Source: Hydractinia symbiolongicarpus
Lineage: Eukaryota > Cnidaria > Hydrozoa > Anthoathecata > Hydractiniidae
Direction of reading: 5' to 3'
NCBI RefSeq assembly: GCF_029227915.1
Contig: NC_079875.1
Span: 3,162,001-3,226,000 of the forward strand
DNA length: 64,000 nt
Shown: one piece after another, positions 39,050-48,432 of the stretch
Numbering within the stretch: position 1 is the stretch's first letter
Layout of the letters: every line of letters begins with the position of its first letter
Translations under genes and position numbers: made by a program
The notes under the pieces: model-generated
Database searches by the model: none
What the model saw: the letters and a program-made list of their open reading frames with translations, nothing else
Told to the model about the DNA's origin: nothing

Positions 39050-39680
39050 GCCTGATTAAGTACGGCGGCTTGCCCCGGTTAAGAACAGGGCAGGAAATAC
39101 ATAATCAGGACAACATAATCAGGACAGGCCAGCTTATTACTCAGAAAAAATTATTATGCACTTATAAAAGGAACATAATAAGGGCAGGCCAGTTTGTATA
39201 CAACAGTCTAATATTATTTCTCACTTATTGTAGAACGCACATAATCAGGGAAGGTCGGCTTATGTATGCCAGTCAAATATTATTTGAGACTTATAGAACG
39301 AACGTAATCCGGGCGAACTAGCTTATATACGATGAATCCCGCAAAAAGAATAATTTAGATTCCGTGAAATTTAGTTGCTTCAAAGTATGTATATTATGTT
39401 GAAATGTATTTACTACAAGAGTACTTTATACTAAGAATTACGTCGAGACTTATTTCTTTCGCCATGTCTAGTTTTTAGGGGTGTTCTATCTTCCAGAGAA
39501 TGTTTAATTCACAAAAGTTCGAAGAAAATGCCAATCACAGCCTGCCTGGCCAGCCATTATATCAGCGTTCATAATCCGTCACCACGACATAACCAGTGCA
39601 AAAAAAACATAATCGGACCATGCATACATAATCCGGCTGTCCCAGTTGTAAACAGGCCGTTTTCGCAATCTGGGCAGAAC
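39050..39680. repeat. Cluster of degenerate CATAATC(A/C)GG repeats
   Basis: ACATAATCAGGACAGGCCAGC-like words recur at about 39099, 39112, 39172, 39239 and 39303, roughly every 65 bases, and again in shorter form at about 39589 (CATAACCAG), 39608 (CATAATCGG), 39627 (CATAATCCGG) and 39680 (CATAACCA). The ORF 39070-39321 arises from the repeat (IIRTGQ, IIRAGQ, IIREGR). Clustered short repeats of this kind are common in the subterminal regions of DNA transposons. Confidence 0.6.
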
Positions 39681-40550
39681 ATAACCACTTTGCAATTTTC
39701 TATTTTCAAAGCTTTTTTAAAATTACGTAATTTTGTGGGTGAAGCAGTTGCAGTCAAAGCTAACATGATACTGTGAGGGAAGAATGCTTGGAAAACTGAT
39801 AAGTATTTAAATTCTGTACTAAATTCTCCACCCCTAGATATAACATACAGTAATTCATCAATTTTTTAGCTTAACCGTATTATGTGATAAATTTATATTA
39901 TTCAATTATCATAGCTATACATATACACATATTTTGTTTGTGAAACTTTTTCAAATGGATATATAATATATATTAGTTTGTTTATATATATTTAGTTGCT
40001 ATATTTAAGGCATATTATTTTTATATATAATAGCTATGTATGTAGCTAGATTTTTAATACGTTATGTTTACAAAGAAAGCTAGCTAGCTACACTTACCAT
40101 AATTCCACACAATGCACCTTGCCTATCACACAAGCCAAAACATTTTCCTCAAATTTTGATCTTAATATTTTCCTTCCCTGATCTAATAACAGGGACTCTG
40201 GATGTGCAAATAAAATTTTACATTTGCCTGCAACAATGCTTTTTGAAATTTTGAAAATAGAATTTGATGCATCATTCAAATCTTCTTCAAACAAGGGTTC
40301 GTACTTCTGACTATTAGCTTGGTCTTCGAGTTGTAAGAAACCACATTCAATGCCTACTTTAGTTAAACATACTAGCTGATCTTGAATAATTGATGTTAAA
40401 AAAGAGACAACAAGTACAATATCGCCTCTGCCTTTCGTTCTGGAACAAAGTCGGGTAAAAGTTGATAAATTAACGATTTACCAAACCCTGTAGGCAAAAC
40501 AGCTATAACGTGGTGTTCTTCTCCTAAATACTCGAAACATTGAACTTATT
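39665..40550 (-). pseudogene. RecQ-like DNA helicase, truncated and frameshifted
   Basis: Read on the minus strand, motif I appears as VIAVLPTGFGKSLIYQLLP (about 40505-40450; Walker A GFGKS), then after a frameshift near 40420 motif Ia as VVSFLTSIIQDQL, then KILFAHPESLL, then a motif II region VIGKVHCVELW where the family has DEVH, and after an intron motif III as LALTATAS (about 39765). The intron has canonical ends on the minus strand: donor ATG/GTAAGT at 40098/40097 and acceptor CAG at 39771. Homology stops after VVMFCPD near 39680, where the CATAATC repeats begin; everything beyond motif III is missing. Loss of the DEVH acidic pair, the frameshift and the truncation make it non-functional. 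Family role: ATP-dependent 3'-5' DNA unwinding. Confidence 0.75.
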
Positions 40551-41068
40551 TTGGTTTCAAAATAAACAAGGGCAACTTTTCATACTTTTCAAAAACATTA
40601 TTGAGCCGCCTGAAAACACGTACCACATCTTTCCAGCCCATCGCCAAAATCGTAAATATGCAGAATTTGCATAAATTAAAAATGAACCAGAATCTGGTTC
40701 ATTTAATGCCCACGTGACCAGCCTGTGCCAGCGCCTTTTCGACGCCACGGTAAAAGGTGCTGGGTTCGAGCTTGGGAACAGCTGACAATGAGAAAGGGGG
40801 TTATACGGCCACTGAGGAGGATGTAATTCTCCCATTTCAAGACGAGTTCAGCAGTAGTAATCAATCAGATAAATATATTAGCGATAAACAACAAAAAAGA
40901 AAGTCTTCCATTCCAGCTGGGTAGATAATAAACATGGGAATCAACGAACATGAAATTGGTATATGTGATTTAAAAGACTGCTGTTTTTTAATATTATTTA
41001 CTATTGAATGCAACCTTGATCCAAGGCCTGTAGCGTTTTTAATATGAGGATGAACTATAGCTTTTGTA
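40551..41068. other. Intergenic with a short palindrome
   Basis: Contains ATGAACCAGAATCTGGTTCAT (21 bases, 40683-40703), a 10-bp perfect hairpin with one-base loop. TGGGTTCGAGCTTGG near 40763 resembles a B box, but no convincing A box precedes it. No gene is supported; the 92-codon ORF at 40557-40835 (-) is unrecognised. Confidence 0.4.
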
Positions 41069-43625
41069 TCTTATATATTAATTCCCTTGCGTGAGTAAAA
41101 CTGTGAGTCCACGACACGGAAATCACGGGTCACTTTCTTATGACGTGGCTGTACGCTAAAATTTAACTAAAAAGATTAGGGATGTACTTCATAGAAATCG
41201 CACATAAGGTGTAAATATATAACCCGCTGCTAATAACGATATAAATATATATACCCTTATGCCAAAAAAACTCTATGTTAGCATATATATATATAGGTTT
41301 CGCTACGTATGACACGGTATTAGATATTCACAAAGCATACGGACTGTTAAATGAAGTTCATAGCATAAAACGGAAATTGTGTTTACGAAAAAGATGGCTG
41401 TTCTTTTTGAGTATTCTCTACTCTTTCATTCAAAATAAATCTTTAAAAAAACATTTGAAGAAGAGCATGGTTTTATAAATTAATCATAGCAAGGTTCTGT
41501 AAGGTTTTTTCATGTTTTATTTTCAGTTTTGATTATATTATTGTTGCCAGACATGTTTTATAGCTAGCATCATAAAAAGCCAACCACCACCAACAGCTAG
41601 CTAGGAATATATATATATATATGTAGCCATGTTCTTTATACCTAGCTAAGTCTCCAGTTTATATTTAAGTGACTAGCTATTAGCTGCTGTAGCTAGCTAA
41701 TGCTAGCTTTAAACTAAAGATTCCCAGTATATATATTCCCACAAAACACATCAAACGTTATTAACCCTGAAAATTTTAAACATTTTCCTGGTTTTTTTTG
41801 GTTTGCGAAGTTCTTTTCCTCCAAATATTCTGAAAATAAAGTTCAGAAATTACTTATTTTTAAAATGTAAATTTAATTTGTTTCAAATTGTGGTTTTGAC
41901 ATTTTCATGTAAGAATTTGTGGGCAAAAACCTTAATCAGCATGCTAAAAGAACTGACTTTTCTTAATTTAGAATTACTAAACACAACCATTTTCTTACAT
42001 TTAGTGTAAACTTTTGTGCGTATGGCTTATATTTGATACACCCAAAAGAGCTACTTTGTTGATTTCAATTTTATACTCTTTGTAAGCTATTTTTTTCTTC
42101 TTTTTGACATTTTGAATTAACTTGTTGTTGTAGAAGGCATATAATATACATGCATATAAAAAAATGGAATTTTGCAAATTTCTGTTTTACCACTCAATTT
42201 TTACATTTTATAAGTTATTTGGAACAGAATGGTATGAAATAGACCAAAATACCTGATCTTAGTTGTTTTTAATTTACAGGCTGTGTCTGTGAAACTTTAA
42301 GGGGAACATTTGGTGGAAGACAATGGCATGACATATACTGATAGAACTGATTTTTGTTGTGTTAGATGTTATATCTGAACCTTTTTGACATTTTATGTTA
42401 ATTTTGCGAGGAAGGACCATATATATATACACAGAAGAAGAATTCAATTTTACACCTTGCAAGCTTTGTTTTTCTATATTTTGTATAAATTCTTACTGGG
42501 GAGGACTCCGTGCAATATATCGAAATGTGTTCTAAATCGTATATAGTTTTGGAAATTTTGTGTAAGATTTAATGGGTAAGGGCTAGATGCAATATGTCAA
42601 AAAAACTTTTTTGTTGAATCAGAAGCACTCCCTACAACCATTCTTTTTTTTACAGTTTGTGAAGCTTTTGTGAGAAAAGAGTGTATGCAATATTATCGAA
42701 ATAACTGATTTTTGTTGCAAACTGTTTTTCTTTGGCATTTTGGATTAAAATATTGTTTTAGAGGGCAAATGCAGTAGATATATGTACCGAAATAATACCT
42801 CTCATTTTTTACATTTTGATTAAACATTTGTGGGAGACCGTCGGTATGCGAAGGACCAAAATAAGAGATTTTAGTATTATTTAGAATTTGTATTTTGTGT
42901 TGCAAAATTGGTGCAAAAATTGACATAAATTGAACTTATATACAGATTGATTGCTGTTGTTTAACATGACTCATTATGACTTATATATATATTTTATGAA
43001 AAATTGTGACAGAATACTATGTGAGATTTGAAATTTTGTTTACTTTATTGATGGTAAAACAGCATGCAAATTGCTAAAAGGACTTTATTAATTTTAGATT
43101 TAAACACCGTTATTTTGTTGGCATTTTGTCTAAAGTTTGGTGAGGAAGGACCGTATGCAATATATCAAATAATGTTTTATTGCATTATAATTTATCCTTG
43201 CAAATCCCTTTTTAATACCTTAGATAAAAATTTCTACCTAGGCAAAATTTATTGTTTATTTTTCACATTTTGTGTCAACCTTTGGCAGGGTTTGCAATAA
43301 ACTAACTGATTTTAACATATACAATGAGAGAGATTTGTGTTTAACATTGATCAGTTTTTTTGTATATATGTGGCGTTTTGAGTGATTTCAATTTTATGGG
43401 TGAGTTGTATGTTGAAATGCTTTTGAAAACTTCTTTCCGAATAATTTTCGCATTTGTCAGATGGTCAGATCAGTAATTTTAGTAGATTTAGATTTTAAAT
43501 GTCACATATATACTGCAGTTGTTGGACACCTTAAATTTTTTTGGTCATTTATATAATAATGCAGATGTAAGATGCTACATAAATTAAATGAGAATACAGT
43601 GGATTCTTCCACGGGAAACAGCTAG
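41069..43625 (+). mobile_element. Helitron-like non-autonomous element, copy A (plus orientation)
   Basis: The 5' end reads A then TCTTATATATTAATTCCC (TC at 41069-41070 after host A 41068). The 3' end is CTAG (43622-43625) followed by host T, preceded by the hairpin GTGGA-TTCT-TCCAC (43599-43612) nine bases upstream. A TC start, a CTRR end, a subterminal hairpin, insertion between A and T, and no target duplication are the defining Helitron traits. Copy B carries exactly the same ends. There is no Rep/helicase coding, so it needs proteins supplied elsewhere. The interior, about 42000-43450, is a degenerate tandem array of ~85-base units. Confidence 0.7.
42010..43450. repeat. Degenerate ~85-bp tandem units inside Helitron copy A
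   Basis: Variants of TATGCAATATATCGAAATAACTGATTTT recur with words such as TTTTGTGTAAA and GAGGACCGTATGC at about 42015, 42228, 42319, 42507, 42581, 42681, 42768, 42840, 43058 and 43150. Short ORFs here (41803-42009, 42274-42462, 42693-42926, 43064-43300) are products of the repeat. Confidence 0.6.
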
Positions 43626-45702
43626 TATGAGGATGAAACGCGTACGGGTTTCATCCTCGTAACAAAACACGCTACAAGCCCTGGAATCGAGGTTGCCACT
43701 GAATGCTAAGACGCAATATAAAGAAGAAAATGTAACACTAATTTTTTCGAACTATTTTATATTTATGTCATTCCTATTTAATGTAAACTTATTAAAACTT
43801 TCCAAAATTTGAGACTAGAACGTAATCATTGAAAATGTTGATAACAAGAACTTTCAACAAATTTTTATTAGCAATCCAAATGTCGTTAAAACAATGCACG
43901 TCACCCACGATAACACCAATTCCAAACGAGAAAAATATTGACAGGCAATTTCCTAAAGTAACTTAAAATATGTTAAACATGTATAAATAACCTGTTAACC
44001 TCATAAACAAAAATCGCTAATGCAATGCATCCCAGTTTAAGTGTGTTAATTAATTAATCCTCTGTAACTGAATTTGTTCTCTCCTTCCTTTCTCGTTGTT
44101 TGTTTACAGCATGCTACCATTTTAGTTTTTTAACGCTTGACTATGATCAGGTGTCTAGGTCTATTGTTTTATTGAGAGATTACCGTTGCTGACATCAGCG
44201 TGCTGAGACCAATCTCTATATATTATTGCATATCATTTTTGATTTATTAGGAAAATTGGACCTGTCGTCTCTTTTCTTATATCTAACATCGAGCCGGACA
44301 CCAACCATACAAACAGTTATTGTAATAGCTATAAATTTTTCTAAAGAATTTATTGCTGTTCTAATGAGAAAGTTATCGCAAACTTCTAGGTAATTAATAG
44401 TCATATGGGACTTTGCTCGACATGTAGTGAAGGGGATGGAAAGTCGCAAAGTTTTGGACTTAGAAGTACCATCAATTAAGCGTCGCATCGCAAACCAGCT
44501 CTACGTGAGGTATTTTTGAAACCATTTAAAATAGTTTTAGATTTTGTAAAATTTATTTTCAATATATAAAATTTAGAAAAAATTTTTTTATAATATGATT
44601 TGCTATTTTGCATATACCTAACAAAGAATATCAGATGTTGTCGCATTCACAAGATAAAAAGACGTTACCTCGATTTAATTAAAAACACAGGCTGTCCAGC
44701 ATGTAGTATTATGGGTTGTTAAGTACAATACCGTCATTGCGAAAAGTGATGTAACATTAAATTTTAACTTATGTACTGGATAATTCTACAAAATAATCTA
44801 TTTAATCATGAAACTATTTGAAATTCTTTTAAATGCGATGAATAAAATGGTATTTAAAAAAAGTATTTTAATTAATAATTAATTAATAATTCATTTTATA
44901 TGTCTACAGTTATTAAATAGCATACGGCTATGATATATCCTCACGAACTTATATGGCGGTAAACTTAATTTTAGGTAATAATTTTACCCGATTAGTCCTG
45001 CTAGCAATTTTGAAGTAGGCAGTATATAAAACTGTACTTAAAGTTAAGTCCCGTGACTTCTGATTTTTACAGAAATATTTAAAAAATGACTCTCGGTATA
45101 ACGGATTTATACCAGTTTAATGAAATAGGGTCAAAATTTTTTGAAAAATCATCATAGTTCTAAATTTAGACATTTTTTGTATGCAGTTTTTGAATTTAGA
45201 CTTTTTCTATAGACACTTATAACATTCTCCGGATTACTTTACCAGTACAAAAAGTCAGCCAAGAAAATTGGTTAGTGAGGTTCTATAGTAACATTTCCTA
45301 ACGAATTTTTAGAAAGAAAAATAAAACAAGGACTGTTTTGAAGTTAAAATGAATAAAAGTCATGCCACAAATCTTTCTTATTGTTAGTTGAGATTTCCTC
45401 TTTCCTCTTTCCTTGAATTTTCAAAGCTTTTTACTCTATGTACGAAATAAGAAAAAGAAAAAATCTTTATAAATAAAGCATATATTCGGTAAAAATTTCT
45501 CTTATCCTCGAAAAAATCACAGAAAAAGAGTGCGGGATGACCCCCCACCGGTTAGGGTAGATAGGCAGTTTGCAGTAGGGCACGTAGTCATTTTAATACA
45601 TTGGAATCCAACGGATAAAGTTTTAGTTGGAAATCAGATGGCAGATCTCTTACGGTTTCTTGCCTCACTCCGCTAATAGCTAGCTAGCAAAATAATACCT
45701 AA
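43626..45702. other. Spacer between the two Helitron copies
   Basis: Begins with a hairpin, GAGGATGAAAC and GTTTCATCCTC around an 8-base loop (43629-43658). The rest is AT-rich with no recognised gene; a 90-codon ORF at 44216-44488 (-) shows no family features. A stretch GATGACCCCCCACCGG near 45536 is the only GC-rich patch. Confidence 0.5.
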
Positions 45703-48353
45703 CTAGCTGTTTCCCGTGGAAGAATCCACTGTATTCCATTTAATTTATGTAGCAGATATATGTCCATCAAAAAACAAACAATACAGCAGTGCGCATCTTA
45801 CATCTGCATTATTATATAAATGACCAAAAAAATTAAAGGTGTCTAACAACTGCAGTATATATGTGACATTTAAAATCTAAATCTACTAAAATTACTGCTC
45901 TGACCATCTGACAAATGCGAAAATTATTCGGAAAAAAGTTTTTAAAAGCATTTCAACATACATCTCACCCATAAAATTTAAATCACTCAAAACGCCACAT
46001 ATATACAAAAAAGCTGATCAATGTCAAACACAAATCTCTCTCATTGTATATGTTAAAATCAGTTAGTTTATTGCAAACCCTGCCAAAGGTTGACACAAAA
46101 TGTGAAAAATAAACAATAAATTTTGCCTAAGTAGAAATTTTTATATAAGGTGTTAAAAAGGGATTGCAAGGATAAATTATAATGCAATAAAACGTTATTT
46201 GAAATATTACATACGGTCCTTCCTCGCCAAACTTTAGACAAAATGCCAACAAAATAACGGTGTTTAAATCAAAAAATTAATAAAGTCCTTTTAGCAATTT
46301 GCATGCTGCTTTACCATCAATAAAGTAAACAAAATTTCAAATCTCACATAGTATTCTGTCACAAATGTTTCATAAAATATATATATAAGTCATAATGAGT
46401 CATGTTAAACAACAGCAATCAATCTGTATATAAGTTCATTTTATGTCAATTTTTGCACCAATTTTGCAACACAAAATACAAATTCTAAATAATACTAAAA
46501 TCTCTTATTTTGGTTCTTCGCATACCGACGGTCTCCCACAAAAGTTTAATCAAAATGTAAAAAATGAGAGGTAACGACAAAATCAAAGTTTGCAAAATTT
46601 AATTATTTCGGTACATATATCTACTGCATATGCCCTCTAAAACAATATTTTAATCCAAAATGCCAAAGAAAAACAGTTTGCAACAAAAATCAGTTATTTC
46701 GATAATATTGCGTACACTCTTTCCTCACAAAAGCTTCACAAACTGTAAAAAAAAGAATGGTTGTAGGGAGTGCTTCTGATTCAACAAAAAAAGTTTTTTT
46801 GACATATTGCATCTAGCCCTTACCCATTAAATCTTACACAAAATTTCCAAACCTATATACGATTTAGAACAAATCAAATTTAAATCAAGAAGGATCAGTC
46901 ATTTCGATATATTGCACGGAGTCCTCCCCAGTAAGAATTTATACAAAATATAGAAAAACAAAGCTTGCAAGGTGTAAAATTGAATTCTTCTTCTGTGTAT
47001 ATATATATGGTCCTTCCTCGCAAAATTAACATAAAATGTCAAAAAGGTTCAGATATAACATCTAACACAACAAAAATCAGTTCTATCAGTATATGTCATG
47101 CCATTGTCTTCCATCAAATGTTCCCCTTAAAGTTTCACAGACACAGCCTGTAAATTAAAAACAACTAAGATCAGGTATTTTGGTCTATTTCATACCATTC
47201 TGTTCCAAATAACTTATAAAATGTAAAAATTGAGTGGTAAAACAGAAATTTGCAAAATTCCATTTTTTTATATGCATGTATATTATATGCCTTCTACAAC
47301 AATAAGTTAATTCAAAATGTCAAAAAGAAGAAAAAAATAGCTTACAAAGAGTATAAAATTGAAATCAACAAAGTAGCTCTTTTGGTGTATCAAATATAAG
47401 CCATACGCACAAAAGTTTACACTAAATGTAAGAAAATGGTTGTGTTTAGTAATTCTAAATTAAGAAAAGTCAGTTCTTTTAGCATGTTAATTAAGGTTTT
47501 TGCCCACAAATTCTTACATGAAAATGTCAAAACCACAATTTGAAACAAATTAAATTTACATTTTAAAAATAAGTAATTTCTGAACTTTATTTTCAGAATA
47601 TTTGGAGGAAAAGAACTTCGCAAACCAAAAAAAACCAGGAAAATGTTTAAATTTTCAGGGTTAATAACGTTTGATGTGTTTTGTGGGAATATATATACTG
47701 GGAATCTTTAGTTTAAAGCTAGCATTAGCTAGCTACAGCAGCTAATAGCTAGTCACTTAAATATAAACTGGAGACTTAGCTAGGTATAAAGAACATGGCT
47801 ACATATATATATATTCCTAGCTAGCTAGCTAGTTGTTGGTGGTGGTTGGCTTTTTATGATGCTAGCTATAAAACATGTCTGGCAACAATAATATAATCAA
47901 AACTGAAAATAAAACATGAAAAAACCTTACAGAACCTTGCTATGATTAATTTATAAAACCATGCTCTTCTTCAAATGTTTTTTTAAAGATTTATTTTGAA
48001 TGAAAGAGTAGAGAATACTCAAAAAGAACAGCCATCTTTTTCGTAAACACAATTTCCATTTTATGCTAGGAACTTCATTTAACAGTCCGTATGCTTTGTG
48101 AATATCTAATACCGTTTCATATGTAGCGATACCTATATATATGCTAACATAGAGTTTTTTAGCATAAGGGTATATAGTTATATCGTTATTAGCAGCGGGT
48201 TATATATTTACACCTTATGTGCGATTTCTATGAAGTACATCCCTAGTCTTTTTAGTTAAATTTTAGCGTACAGCCACGTCATAAGAAAGTGACCCGTGAT
48301 TTCCGTGTCATGGACTCACAGTTTTACTCACGCAAGGGAATTAATATATAAGA
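45703..48353 (-). mobile_element. Helitron-like non-autonomous element, copy B (minus orientation)
   Basis: Reverse-oriented copy of 41069-43625. Its 5' TC is at 48353-48352 on the minus strand (host A at 48354), and its 3' CTAG is at 45706-45703 followed by host T (45702). Identity to copy A is high: the two matched 62-68-codon stretches differ by at most one residue. It has indels, including extra sequence at about 46570-46610 and 45755-45790 that copy A lacks, so B is 2651 bases against 2557. It ends only about 80 bases before the TRAF-like start codon. Confidence 0.7.
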
Positions 48354-48357
48354 TACA

Positions 48358-48426
48358 CAGTGGACTATCGACATAACATAACCAACCTCCAAGGGAAATA
48401 GGATAAAGTTCGTTATATCGATAATA
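48358..48426. mobile_element. Pogo/Tc1-type terminal repeat scrap
   Basis: CAGTGGACTATCGACATAAC followed by AGTTCGTTATATCGATA resembles the inverted ends of pogo-like transposons, where a CAGT start and TCGATATAACGAAC-type words face each other. Here the two halves form an imperfect inverted repeat (TCGACATAAC against GTTATATCGA). No transposase is adjacent. It occupies the presumed promoter or 5' UTR of the TRAF-like gene. Confidence 0.4.
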
Positions 48427-48432
48427 GTGAAT

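Noticed and set aside
40735-40800. tRNA-like B box TGGGTTCGAGCTTGG
   Set aside because: No A box at the right distance and no tail; too weak to call.
41803-42462. 68- and 62-codon ORFs conserved between the two arms
   Set aside because: Conservation reflects young duplicate elements; the sequence is low-complexity and lies in a tandem-repeat interior.
41065-48357. A single foldback transposon with 2.6-kb terminal inverted repeats
   Set aside because: No target duplication at the outer ends, while each arm by itself has complete Helitron-type ends at A|T sites; two separate elements explain it better.
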